This document shows positions 9,143-18,348 of a stretch of DNA of 64,000 nucleotides, in pieces. Each line of letters opens with the position of its first letter. The first letter of the stretch is position 1. A model generated the notes under the pieces. It saw only the letters and a program-made list of their open reading frames with translations, was not told the DNA's origin and did not search any database. This DNA comes from Flavivirga amylovorans (GTDB lineage: Bacteria; Bacteroidota; Bacteroidia; Flavobacteriales; Flavobacteriaceae). Made by a program: the position numbers and the translations under genes. The DNA lies in NCBI RefSeq assembly GCF_030540875.1, contig NZ_JAUOEM010000001.1:496001-560000 (forward strand), written 5' to 3'.

Positions 9143-10420
9143 ATGAAAAATATATTAACCCTTTTTACATTGATAAGCACCCTTTCTTTTGCACAAAAAG
9201 AAAGTGATTTTTATAAAGATACTAGTAGTCAGGTATCTAAAACCGTTAATTTAGTTACGGATTACAAAGCTGATGGAACAGATACAAAAGATGATTCAGC
9301 CCAATTACAAAAAGCAATCGATGATTTAACACAATTAAAAAACGGAGGTAAAATCATCATCCCAGAGGGGACATTTTATTTTTCTAATATCGAAATGAAA
9401 TCAGGTGTTCATCTTGTCGTAAATCATAAGGTAACTATCAGTCCAACGACACCAAAAGGATTTATCTTCCATTTCGGATTAAAATCAGGTATTAGTGCAG
9501 GGAAAACAATTGAGAATGTAAGTATTCGAGGTGAAGGAGGTCGTTTTACAGTAGACTATTCTATGGCACCCAACGGCAGAAAACATAAAATGGCGTTTGC
9601 CACATTTAAGAATGTCAATAATTTTATGATTGGCGATTTTAATGTACTAGATAATAACACGGCGTTATCTTGCTTAACGTTTAATTCATCGAGTTATGAA
9701 GGTAACTATTTTAGAGCAACAAATGGTATAGTAAGAAATGCTCATGTTACTAATGCCAGTTATGGTTATGGTTTGATTCAGGCACAAACCGGTAAAAACA
9801 TCTTGTTTAAAAATATTTCTGGTGAAGGTGGGATTACCTTGCGTTTGGAAACTGGTGCCGCGTTAACAGTGCCAATGCACATTAACTTAGATAATATTTA
9901 CGGAAGAAATATTTCGATTAAAAATGGACATAGTGCCACAGCCATGGGATCGCATACACGCACCAACGGACATGTAGATATTGATGGCGTAAGAGCAGAA
10001 AGTTCATTGTTTGCATCTATGGTAGGTATTGGTTTTGCAAATAAAGAACAAGCTAAATTAGGTTACACCGCAGGCCGTTTTGCTCCAACCTCTACCATAA
10101 AAAATGTACATGCTATTTATGGAACACAAGCACAGCACAAACCAAAAAATGTTAGGCAATTACCTTGTGAATTAAGAACATTTATGAGTACAACACTAAA
10201 TCCAGATGGTGCCAGTTATAAAGGACCATCTATTGCAGCAATTAAAAATAGCGACCCAAAGATTACCATCGAAGACGTAACTTATGAAGGCTTTTTACCG
10301 AGTCAGAAAATAAAAGTTAACAAGGAATTTCAAATTACCTGTGAAGGTAATGATTGGAAGCCTGAAAAAGAGGTAAAGTATCACGATAATAAAAAGAAAA
10401 ACAAAAAGAAAAAGCATTAA
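9143..10420 (+). CDS. Second GH82-like (iota-carrageenase family) beta-helix enzyme
   Basis: This paralog of the 5072 gene is a predicted extracellular endo-hydrolase of carrageenan-type galactan. I chose the ATG at 9143 because it gives a clean Sec signal (MKNILTLFTLISTLSFAQ); an ATG at 9107 would add twelve charged residues in front. The 425-aa product shares the N-cap KDDSAQLQKAIDDLTQLK and the core YGYGLIQAQ / TLRLETG. Gln213 and Glu236 align with the first copy; the following His is at 271, one residue closer. As in copy one, the residue two after the catalytic Glu is Gly, not Asp. The tail NKKKNKKKKH is again strongly basic. It lies 18 bp before the next sulfatase. The two copies differ most in the middle coils, suggesting different sulfation preferences. 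Confidence 0.8.
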   Translation: MKNILTLFTLISTLSFAQKESDFYKDTSSQVSKTVNLVTDYKADGTDTKDDSAQLQKAIDDLTQLKNGGKIIIPEGTFYFSNIEMKSGVHLVVNHKVTISPTTPKGFIFHFGLKSGISAGKTIENVSIRGEGGRFTVDYSMAPNGRKHKMAFATFKNVNNFMIGDFNVLDNNTALSCLTFNSSSYEGNYFRATNGIVRNAHVTNASYGYGLIQAQTGKNILFKNISGEGGITLRLETGAALTVPMHINLDNIYGRNISIKNGHSATAMGSHTRTNGHVDIDGVRAESSLFASMVGIGFANKEQAKLGYTAGRFAPTSTIKNVHAIYGTQAQHKPKNVRQLPCELRTFMSTTLNPDGASYKGPSIAAIKNSDPKITIEDVTYEGFLPSQKIKVNKEFQITCEGNDWKPEKEVKYHDNKKKNKKKKH

Positions 10421-10438
10421 GTTGTTTTTTAATAATCC

Positions 10439-12259
10439 ATGAAGAAACGGGTCTGTATAATATTTATATTGGTGTTTGGTTTTCACGTTAATGCGCAGGA
10501 AAACAAGCCTAATGTTATTGTTATTCTAACAGACGACCAAGGTTATGGAGATATGTCTTGTCATGGGAATCCGTGGCTAAAAACACCAGAAACAGACAAG
10601 TTGCATGATGAATCGTTGCGATTAACAGATTTTCATGTAGACCCCACTTGCGCGCCCACAAGAGCAAGTTTAATGACGGGGCGCTATGCTACCCGAACAG
10701 GTGTTTGGCTAACCTACGGGAGTAGACATCATTTGCGAAAAGATGAAATTACCATGGCCGATGTTTTTAAATCCAATGGTTATAAAACTGCGATTTTCGG
10801 AAAATGGCATTTAGGCGATAATTATCCATTTAGACCTTCAGACCGAGGTTTTGATGAAGCCTTAATTCATGGTGGAGGCGTTATTGGTGAATCACCTGAT
10901 TATTGGGATAACGATTATTACAATGATACGTATTTTAGAAATAATCAACCTGAAAAAGTTGAAGGCTACTGTACAGATGTGTGGTTCAACGAAACTCAAA
11001 AATTTATAAAGAGTAATGAAGAAAAACCGTTCTTTGTCTATTTAGCTACTAATGCGCCACATGGCCCGCTTCATGTGCCTATTAAATATGCAAAATCATA
11101 TTTAGATAATCCGGAAACCAAGCCCAGAGCACGTTTTTATGGTATGATTGCGTCTATTGATGAGAATTTAGGAAAATTAAGGACTTTTTTAAAAGAGGAA
11201 GATTTAGATAGGAAAACCATCATTGTATATTTAAATGATAATGGTACTATTAAAGGTGCAAAGTTAGAACCTCGTGCACCAGGACAGCTTAATGGTTGGG
11301 CTGTTGAAGGCTATAATGCAGGGTTAAGAGGGATTAAAACGTCAAGATACGAAGGTGGGCATAAAGGAGCTTGTTTTATTCATTATCCTAATGGGAATAT
11401 GGTAGGAGGAAAAGATGTGAATGGATTAAGTGCGCATTTAGATCTGTTGCCAACATTGATGGATGTGTGCGATTTAAAATATGAAAAAGACCCAAAATTT
11501 GATGGTATATCTTTATTAAAATATTTGAACAATCCAGAAGAAATCATCCATGATAGAATGTTGGTGGTGCATGACCAAGGGCGGTTTGGAAAACCTGTTG
11601 GAGATGGTTCGTTAATTAAAGGAAAAGATTATGCAGTAATGTATAACCAATGGCGATTGGTGCAAGGCAATGAACTGTATAATATCAAAGAAGACCCTTC
11701 CCAGAAAAATAATATAGCTGATAAACATCCTGAAATGGTAAAGCAATTACAAGACCATTATGAAGTTTGGTGGCAAGATGTAGCAAAACAAGCCAATGAA
11801 TATTGTTCGTTTATTATTAATCCTGAAAAGCAAAAAGTTGTCACCATCAGTTCTCAAAATTTGTTAGGAGGGCAAGTTGCTTACAGTCAACGCGTAATTC
11901 GTTCGGCTAAAAATGTCAATGGTTATACCTATATAGATGTTGAGGTTCCTGGAACATATAAAATTTCCTTAGCACGGTGGGCTAGAGAATCGTATGTGAA
12001 AATAAATGATGTAGCAAAACCTTTTGTACTTGTTTTAGAAAAACACGATGCCAAAAAAATACTAACAAAAGCAATTCATGCCGTAAAAGCTAAGTTGCAA
12101 GTAGGTGACTTTAATGCTATCCAAAAGATAACAGGTGAAGAACAAGAAATTGTTTTCGAAGTAGATTTACCCAAGGGTGAGCAAAAAATTCAAACATGGT
12201 TTGAGTTAAAAAACGGAGAAACAATCACAAGTTATTACACATACATAGAGCAGATATAA
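10439..12259 (+). CDS. Exported S1-family sulfatase, ~600-aa type with C-terminal beta domain
   Basis: Predicted glycan sulfatase with a signal peptide ending NAQ, metal-site TDDQGYGD at about residues 31-38, the active-site CAPTRASLMTG starting at Cys71, the sulfate-binding GKWHLG and the second metal motif NDNGTIKG. After the core, about 120 residues form an extra beta-rich domain including YKISLARWARES, shared in outline with the 28077 and 42284 sulfatases (FEVTRWPKE, FEVCRWPKE). These three are clear paralogs. The gene is tightly packed after the second GH82-like gene and 12 bp before a LolA-like gene, so the three are probably cotranscribed. Position specificity cannot be read from the sequence; placement next to GH82 suggests action on its products. 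Confidence 0.93.
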   Translation: MKKRVCIIFILVFGFHVNAQENKPNVIVILTDDQGYGDMSCHGNPWLKTPETDKLHDESLRLTDFHVDPTCAPTRASLMTGRYATRTGVWLTYGSRHHLRKDEITMADVFKSNGYKTAIFGKWHLGDNYPFRPSDRGFDEALIHGGGVIGESPDYWDNDYYNDTYFRNNQPEKVEGYCTDVWFNETQKFIKSNEEKPFFVYLATNAPHGPLHVPIKYAKSYLDNPETKPRARFYGMIASIDENLGKLRTFLKEEDLDRKTIIVYLNDNGTIKGAKLEPRAPGQLNGWAVEGYNAGLRGIKTSRYEGGHKGACFIHYPNGNMVGGKDVNGLSAHLDLLPTLMDVCDLKYEKDPKFDGISLLKYLNNPEEIIHDRMLVVHDQGRFGKPVGDGSLIKGKDYAVMYNQWRLVQGNELYNIKEDPSQKNNIADKHPEMVKQLQDHYEVWWQDVAKQANEYCSFIINPEKQKVVTISSQNLLGGQVAYSQRVIRSAKNVNGYTYIDVEVPGTYKISLARWARESYVKINDVAKPFVLVLEKHDAKKILTKAIHAVKAKLQVGDFNAIQKITGEEQEIVFEVDLPKGEQKIQTWFELKNGETITSYYTYIEQI

Positions 12260-12271
12260 AACTAAAAACAT

Positions 12272-13054
12272 ATGAAACATACAAGCGCTTTAATTATAGC
12301 TTTTTTACTGATCGTAGGCACTTCGGTAAATGCTCAAAAAATGGATGCAAAATCCAAAGAACTATTAGATAGATTAACAGAAGTAAATGGAGGTTATCAA
12401 ACACTTTTAGACGCTAAAGATGTATATTTTAAATATTCGAGCGAAGGCAATGGTAAAAAAGAGAAGAACTCTATAGAGAAGCATATTTTTTCAGGAGAGC
12501 ATTCTCTTTCTGAATATAAAGGTGCTTACAAAAAAGAAGAAGGCATTATTAAAAAAGCATTGGTAAATGGAGAAGGGATGTTATCTGTAAATGGTAAAGT
12601 CTTTACCGACAGAAAATCTAAAAATGCAGCAACATTCAATTCGAGGATTACTTTTTACTGGTTTGCCATGTCGTATAAGTTGTTTGATCCAAGTACCATA
12701 TTCTCCTATTTAGGTAAGGAAATCTTAAAAGGTGTTGAACTTGATAAAGTAAAAATGGTATTCGATAATAGCAAGACTGAAAAAAAAGCCAATGATGAGT
12801 ATCTATTGTACTTTAATCCAGAAACCCATTTGTTAGATGCCTTTGTGTTTTCAAAAACAGGAGGTGATGTTATAAAAGAGCCTAAGTCAAGAGTTTTTGT
12901 AACGTATGAAAGTATTGAGGGTGTTTTCGTTCCCGTAAAAAGAGATACCTATAAGTTAGATGAGAACAAACAATGGTGTAAAAAAGCAAAATTCATAATT
13001 AGTGATGTGAAGTTTAATAACGGTTACAAACCAGAAGACTTTATGCTCAAATAA
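12272..13054 (+). CDS. Exported LolA-like / DUF6503-type protein
   Basis: This 260-aa protein has a Sec signal peptide (cleavage after SVNAQ) and no enzyme motif that I recognise. Its overall pattern resembles the DUF6503 group of LolA/LppX-fold periplasmic proteins: an N-terminal helix with LLDRLTEVNGGYQTLLDAKDV, a run of beta strands with repeated Lys-rich turns, and a late TYESIEGVFVPVKRDTY strand. Such proteins occur near Bacteroidota catabolic genes without a proven role. It directly follows a sulfatase with a 12-bp gap and is followed by a 138-bp spacer, so it probably ends a transcriptional unit. Family naming is from memory and uncertain; export is well supported. Confidence 0.6.
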   Translation: MKHTSALIIAFLLIVGTSVNAQKMDAKSKELLDRLTEVNGGYQTLLDAKDVYFKYSSEGNGKKEKNSIEKHIFSGEHSLSEYKGAYKKEEGIIKKALVNGEGMLSVNGKVFTDRKSKNAATFNSRITFYWFAMSYKLFDPSTIFSYLGKEILKGVELDKVKMVFDNSKTEKKANDEYLLYFNPETHLLDAFVFSKTGGDVIKEPKSRVFVTYESIEGVFVPVKRDTYKLDENKQWCKKAKFIISDVKFNNGYKPEDFMLK

Positions 13055-13192
13055 GTTTTACAATAATTTCAAATATTATTGTCTTCGGTGTTTGTGTTTA
13101 CGTAAAACTACATCAAATTAGCATAGCGCTACTTTATGATGTTTTTGAATATTTAAATTTGAGAGAATATATTTTTTAATTTAATCTTTACG

Positions 13193-14905
13193 ATGCGCAA
13201 TAGAATTTTATCAATATTTACCCTTTGTAGCTTATGTTTTTTCCTTAATATTCAAGCACAAGAGTATCAAAAAAAGAAAAGAATTCAGGTTGTAAATCGT
13301 GAAATACCAACCGAATGGGAAAACCTTATTTATGGAGCTCGCTTTTTAGATAGATTCTTACCAATGTCTAATTTAGGGGAAGTGAGTTATAATGTGTGGG
13401 GTACGAAAAAAGTAATACCAAGAAATATAAATAATGGTATTGAAGATCCTAAATGGTCATATTGGGGGGGTAATACAAAGTTGTATACTGATGGTAAATA
13501 CCATTTATTTGTTTGTAGATGGCCCGAAAACATTAAAGAAGGGCATATGTATTGGCCAAATTCCACGGTAGTTCATGCTGTTTCAAGCAATTCAGAAGGC
13601 CCTTATAAAGTTGTTGATGAGGTTGGTCCTGGCCATAATCCAGAATGGTATGTCACCAAAACAGGTAAATATGTTATCTACGTAATAGATAAAAATAAGA
13701 GCCCAAACTACTATATCTCAGATAACATAAATGGCCCTTGGGAGTATAAGCAGTATGATTTTGATCTTAGAGACCGATTAGCAGATTCTAAACGTAAAAA
13801 CTTCTTACACAATTTAACCTTTGCAAAGCGCGAAGATGGTAGTTTTTTAATGCTGAATAGGCAAGGGAGTTCCTGGTTTAGTAAAGATGGTTTGTCTACT
13901 TGGTACCGCGCTATGGATGATACCTCGTATCCTGTTTTTGAAGGTAAGTATGAAGATCCATTTGTTTGGAAAACCAACATTCAATACCATGCCATTGTAA
14001 ATGATTGGAAAGGTAGGGTAGCATGGCACCTGCGTTCTAAAGACGGCATAAAGTGGGTAAGGGAAGATGGAGAAGCCTATCGACCAGGAATAGCAAAACG
14101 CTTTAATGGAACAAAAGAAGAGTGGTTTAAATATGAAAGAATAAAATTATTGCAAGATAAATATGGTAGGGCATATCAAGCCAATTTTGCAGTAATTGAT
14201 ACTCTAAAACATTTCGATTTAGGAAGCGATAGGCATAGTTCTAAACTTATTTGCATTCCTATGGAAAAAGGTAAATTAGTAGAGGTTTTAAATACAGTAA
14301 AAATTGATTCGAATACAGATGAAATAAAAGTTTTATTCAAATCAGAAGTGGGGTTTGATGCCATAAACGATGTCGATTTTAAATCCTTGGTTTTTGGAAA
14401 TGCCGATCATGTGAATTACGGAAAAGGAGCAAGGTATAAAACACATATGATAAAGGGAAATGACGTTATCATCACATTTCAAGGTAACCATGGTTTAGCA
14501 CAAGACAATTTTTCAGCTAAAATTTTAGGTAAAACAACCAAAGGGCAATTGCTTTTTGCATATGCTAGATTGCCAGAAGTTGTTTATGATGGAGCTATAC
14601 TTTCTCCAAAACTACCTAATGTAATTTCAAAAAATAAGATAGAAATCGAAGTATCTAATTTTGGTATGGCAATTTCAGAAAAAGCGAATTTAAAGGTATT
14701 TAAATCAGGAACTGACTTTAAAGAACTAATAGGTGTTGTGAAAATTCCTAAATTAAAATCTTTTGAAACTAAACCTTTATGTATAAAAACGGTCTCAACT
14801 GTATTAGATTTAAAAAAGTATGATTTTGATGTAATAATAAATCAAGGTAAAGCAGACGAACAGATTTTTAAAGCTAAAAATTTCAGTAAGAAATTAACGA
14901 GATAA
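13193..14905 (+). CDS. Five-bladed beta-propeller glycoside hydrolase-like protein with C-terminal extension
   Basis: This is a predicted exported exo-glycosidase-like protein (570 aa, signal peptide ending IQAQ). Its first ~380 residues share a motif series with the products at 26898 and 39300: NGIEDPKW.YWGG, KYHLFVCRW, HAVSSN..GPY, GHNPEW, YEDPFVW, SKDGIKW and a late VID...D.HSSKL. Repeated sheet units and invariant acidic residues in ED-P motifs suit a GH43/GH117-type propeller. Agar-degrading GH117 enzymes remove terminal 3,6-anhydro-L-galactose, so a related enzyme in a GH82-containing locus might remove 3,6-anhydro-D-galactose; this is inference. Residues ~390-570 form a beta-rich C-terminal extension absent from the two shorter paralogs. 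I do not recognise an established CAZy family with confidence. Confidence 0.65.
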   Translation: MRNRILSIFTLCSLCFFLNIQAQEYQKKKRIQVVNREIPTEWENLIYGARFLDRFLPMSNLGEVSYNVWGTKKVIPRNINNGIEDPKWSYWGGNTKLYTDGKYHLFVCRWPENIKEGHMYWPNSTVVHAVSSNSEGPYKVVDEVGPGHNPEWYVTKTGKYVIYVIDKNKSPNYYISDNINGPWEYKQYDFDLRDRLADSKRKNFLHNLTFAKREDGSFLMLNRQGSSWFSKDGLSTWYRAMDDTSYPVFEGKYEDPFVWKTNIQYHAIVNDWKGRVAWHLRSKDGIKWVREDGEAYRPGIAKRFNGTKEEWFKYERIKLLQDKYGRAYQANFAVIDTLKHFDLGSDRHSSKLICIPMEKGKLVEVLNTVKIDSNTDEIKVLFKSEVGFDAINDVDFKSLVFGNADHVNYGKGARYKTHMIKGNDVIITFQGNHGLAQDNFSAKILGKTTKGQLLFAYARLPEVVYDGAILSPKLPNVISKNKIEIEVSNFGMAISEKANLKVFKSGTDFKELIGVVKIPKLKSFETKPLCIKTVSTVLDLKKYDFDVIINQGKADEQIFKAKNFSKKLTR

Positions 14906-14946
14906 TGCCTAATTTTATAAAGTTTGGGTAGCAAATAGAAATTAAG

Positions 14947-16014
14947 ATGAAAAATTCCAGAAGAGATTTTATAAAAACTACTGCCTTGGCTAGTGCAGCT
15001 ATAACAATACCAACCTATGGTTTTTCCATTATAAATAAACCAAGTTTAAGTAAACAGATTATTGGTCATGGCGATTTTAAATACCGCGTACATCAGCAAT
15101 GGGGGAATTTAAACCCTGAAAATACACCTGTAAAGAACTGCCATGAAATGGTAATGGATTCTAAGGGTAGGTTAATTATGGTGACTGATGAAGTTAAAAA
15201 TAATATCATTGTCTACGATAAATCAGGAAAGTTGCTTTCATCTTGGACACATAATATGAAATCTGCACATGGCTTAACGCTTTTTAAGGAAGGTGAAGAT
15301 GATGTGTTGTTTATTACCGAACCTTTAACAGGGAAAATTATAAAAACAACTATTGACGGAAAAGTGATTATGGAATTGCCAAACCCTAAAGAAATAGGGG
15401 TTTACGATAAAGATAATCCAAGAGAGCGCTACAAACCAACAGAAACGGCTATAGCACCCAATGGCGATATTTATGTAGCGGATGGATATGGTTCAGATTG
15501 GGTTTTACAATTTAATAGCAATGGAGAATTCATTAGAAAGTTTGGTGGTAAAGGGTTTAACGATGATCAATTAAGTAATGCGCATGGCGTGGCTATAGAT
15601 GATAGAGACCCAAATAACATTACGCTATTATGCACATCTAGAAAGCACAATGCTTTCAAACGATTTACGCTTGACGGTAAATATTTGGAAACTATTTATT
15701 TACCTGGAGCATTTGTGTGTCGCCCAGTAATTGATGGAGAGAATCTATACTCTGGTGTATGCTGGTCTAGATTAAAATATTTGGAACAAACACCAGATTC
15801 TGGCTTTGTAACTATTTTAGATAAAAAAAATAAGGTGGTTTCTAATCCTGGAGGAACCGCTCCAAAATACAAGAAAGGAAAATTAAAAATGATGGTTCAG
15901 GATACACCATTGTTTAATCATTGTCATGATGTTTGTGTGGATGAGGATAAAAACCTTTACGTATGTCAGTGGAATGCTAATAAATCTTATCCTATAAAAT
16001 TAGAGCGTGTATAA
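14947..16014 (+). CDS. Tat-exported NHL-repeat six-bladed beta-propeller protein
   Basis: The 355-aa product begins MKNSRRDFIKTTALASAA, a twin-arginine signal, so it is probably exported folded. The mature part shows NHL-type repeats: CHEMVMDSKGRLIMVTD, ETAIAPNGDIYVADGYG, HGVAIDDRD and CHDVCVDEDKNLYVCQW. The His- and Cys-containing blade starts (NCHEMV, HCHDVC) are notable and could bind metal. It overlaps the GTG-initiated frame of the next gene by 8 bp and heads a four-gene cassette with two cytochrome c domains and a DUF1501 protein. Similar propellers accompany DUF1549/DUF1553 genes in Planctomycetes. The biochemical role is unknown; a folded, possibly metal-containing periplasmic protein serving a redox or hydrolytic cassette is a reasonable inference. 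Confidence 0.75.
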   Translation: MKNSRRDFIKTTALASAAITIPTYGFSIINKPSLSKQIIGHGDFKYRVHQQWGNLNPENTPVKNCHEMVMDSKGRLIMVTDEVKNNIIVYDKSGKLLSSWTHNMKSAHGLTLFKEGEDDVLFITEPLTGKIIKTTIDGKVIMELPNPKEIGVYDKDNPRERYKPTETAIAPNGDIYVADGYGSDWVLQFNSNGEFIRKFGGKGFNDDQLSNAHGVAIDDRDPNNITLLCTSRKHNAFKRFTLDGKYLETIYLPGAFVCRPVIDGENLYSGVCWSRLKYLEQTPDSGFVTILDKKNKVVSNPGGTAPKYKKGKLKMMVQDTPLFNHCHDVCVDEDKNLYVCQWNANKSYPIKLERV

Positions 16015-16018
16015 ACCT

Positions 16019-18337
16019 ATGAAGAATCTATTAGTTATATGTTTGGTGGTTGCACTTTTAGTGTCTTGCAAAAAGGAAAGTAAATATGTTACGATTCCAG
16101 AAAAACCTGTGCCAGAATTGGTAAGTTATAATTTTGATGTGCGTCCAATTTTATCAGATAAATGCTTTAACTGTCACGGGCCGGATGCAAACAAAAGATT
16201 TGCCGATTTACGTTTAGATACACCAGATGGCGCTTATGCAACCTTAAAAGACAACAAGAATCAGTTTGTTATTGTGCCTCATAAACCCAAAGAATCTCAA
16301 GCATTTTTGCGTATTACGAGTAAAGACACCTCAGAAGTAATGCCGCCATTAGAGACAAATTTAAAGTTAACAGCTTACGAAAAAAAGGTCATCAAAAAAT
16401 GGATTAAACAAGGAGCTACTTACGAAAAACATTGGGCATTCCAAACGGTTAAAAAACCTGAATTACCACAAATAGAACATACAGATTGGGTAAATAATGA
16501 GATTGATTATTTTGTACTGGAGAAACAAAAAGAGAACAGTTTAACTCCTAATAATCGCGCAGATAAATCCCGTTTATTGAAACGTGTATCTTTTGATATT
16601 ACAGGGTTGCCACCAACAGTTGAAATGCAACAACGCTTTTTAGAAGATACTTCTCCAAATGCTTATGAGAAGATTATAGATGAATTATTAGCAAGCAAGC
16701 ATTATGGCGAAAAAATGGCAAGCCATTGGATGGATGTATCACGTTATGCAGATTCTCATGGGTTTCAAGATGATGATTTAAGAACCATGTGGCCTTGGCG
16801 AGACTGGGTAATTCATGCCTTTAATGAAAATTATGGTTATGATACCTTTGTAACCTACCAGTTAGCTGGAGATTTAATGCCTGAAAGAAATGTGGAAACC
16901 TTATTAGCTACTGGGTTTAATAGAAATAATAAGGTAAACCAAGAAGCGGGAATTATAGTTGAAGAATTTAGAATTGAAGATGTAACCGATAGGACAAATA
17001 CCTTCGGAAAAGCCTTTTTAGGATTAACTTACGAATGTGCCAAATGCCATGACCATAAATACGATCCTATTTCTCAAAAGGATTATTATAGTGCGTTCGC
17101 TTTTTTTGATAAAACACCTTATAAAAACTCCAACAAAAATAATAATGAAGGATTAAGGGCTACAGCAGAACCTCCGTATCTTTCTATCTCTGATGAAATA
17201 GTAGCAACTAAACTCCCATTTATCAATAAAGAGAGTGCAGTCAATGTTGATGTTATGGTTGTTGAAGAAGAGCAAGTTGATAGAACTACACATGTTTTAG
17301 AAAGAGGGGTGTACGATGCTAAAGGCGATATTGTGACTCCAGATACACCAGAAGCAATTTTGGCATTTGATAAAGCTAAGTATTCAGAAAACCGATTAGG
17401 ATTGTCAAAATGGTTATTTGATGAAAAGAATCCGTTAACAAGCCGTGTTTTTGTAAATAGAGTTTGGCAAGAAATTTTCGGTAAGGGCATTGTAAAAACA
17501 TCAGGAGATTTTGGAATGCAAGGCAACTTACCAACACATGTAGGTTTGCTTAATTGGCTATCAGCAGATCTTATGGAACACAATTGGGATATGAAACGTT
17601 TGGTAAAAACGATTGTAATGTCATCCACTTACCAGCAATCATCAGTCATCTCTCCAGAAAAATTGGCTTTAGATCCTGATAATAAATATTTGTCATGGTC
17701 GCCAAGGTTGAGGTTTACTTCAGAAATGGTTAGGGATCATGTATTAGCAAGTAGCGGCTTGCTAAACAATGAAATTGGAGGAAGAAGTATAAAAATATAC
17801 CAACCTGATGGTTTGTGGGAAGCCTCCTCTTCGGGAAGAGGATTTTTGTCTACTTATGCGAGGGATACTGGAGATGATTTATATAAAAGAGGCTTGTATA
17901 TTTTTACAAAACGTACATCTATGCCTCCTGTTCAAATGATTTTTGATGCTACAAGTAGAGATCAATGTGAAGTGCGACGACAATCAACAAGCACACCTTT
18001 ACAAGCATTGATTGTATTAAATGACCCTACTATTTTAGAAGCATCAAGAGTATTTTCTCAACGTTTAAATGAAAAGTCTAATTCTGTTGAAGACAATATC
18101 GATTTTGCTTTTAAAAGTATCTTATGTAGAAATATTAAATCCGAAGAAAAAGCACTTTTAGTAAGCTATTATAAGGAGAAAGAAGTCTATTTTTCAAAAG
18201 CAATAGAGAAAGCCAATCAGTTTATCAATGTTGGTGAATATCCATTATTAAAAGATGGAGATTCAGTAAAAATAGCAGCGCTTATGCAAGTGATACATAC
18301 CATTTACAATATGGAAGAAGCCATAGTTAAAAGTTAA
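16019..18337 (+). CDS. Lipoprotein with cytochrome c (PSCyt1), DUF1549 and DUF1553 domains
   Basis: The ATG at 16019 gives a clean lipoprotein signal (MKNLLVICLVVALLVSC); a GTG four codons earlier overlaps the upstream gene. The heme-binding CFNCH lies at residues 49-53 inside the typical planctomycete cytochrome motif CFNCHGPDANKRFADLRLD. It is followed by DUF1549 (WVNNEIDYFVLEKQ, RVSFDITGLPPT, HYGEKMASHWMDVSRYADS, ATGFNRN, CAKCHDHKYDPISQKDYY, which holds a second CxxCH) and DUF1553 (NPLTSRVFVNRVWQEIFGKGIV, GLLNWL, STPLQALIVLND). The length of 772 aa is normal to slightly short. The partner DUF1501 gene follows after 11 bp. The molecular function of these domains is not established; the two heme-type motifs imply electron transfer at the cell envelope. 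This combination is unusual in Bacteroidota and suggests acquisition from a PVC-group donor. Confidence 0.9.
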   Translation: MKNLLVICLVVALLVSCKKESKYVTIPEKPVPELVSYNFDVRPILSDKCFNCHGPDANKRFADLRLDTPDGAYATLKDNKNQFVIVPHKPKESQAFLRITSKDTSEVMPPLETNLKLTAYEKKVIKKWIKQGATYEKHWAFQTVKKPELPQIEHTDWVNNEIDYFVLEKQKENSLTPNNRADKSRLLKRVSFDITGLPPTVEMQQRFLEDTSPNAYEKIIDELLASKHYGEKMASHWMDVSRYADSHGFQDDDLRTMWPWRDWVIHAFNENYGYDTFVTYQLAGDLMPERNVETLLATGFNRNNKVNQEAGIIVEEFRIEDVTDRTNTFGKAFLGLTYECAKCHDHKYDPISQKDYYSAFAFFDKTPYKNSNKNNNEGLRATAEPPYLSISDEIVATKLPFINKESAVNVDVMVVEEEQVDRTTHVLERGVYDAKGDIVTPDTPEAILAFDKAKYSENRLGLSKWLFDEKNPLTSRVFVNRVWQEIFGKGIVKTSGDFGMQGNLPTHVGLLNWLSADLMEHNWDMKRLVKTIVMSSTYQQSSVISPEKLALDPDNKYLSWSPRLRFTSEMVRDHVLASSGLLNNEIGGRSIKIYQPDGLWEASSSGRGFLSTYARDTGDDLYKRGLYIFTKRTSMPPVQMIFDATSRDQCEVRRQSTSTPLQALIVLNDPTILEASRVFSQRLNEKSNSVEDNIDFAFKSILCRNIKSEEKALLVSYYKEKEVYFSKAIEKANQFINVGEYPLLKDGDSVKIAALMQVIHTIYNMEEAIVKS

Positions 18338-18348
18338 AAACAGCACCA

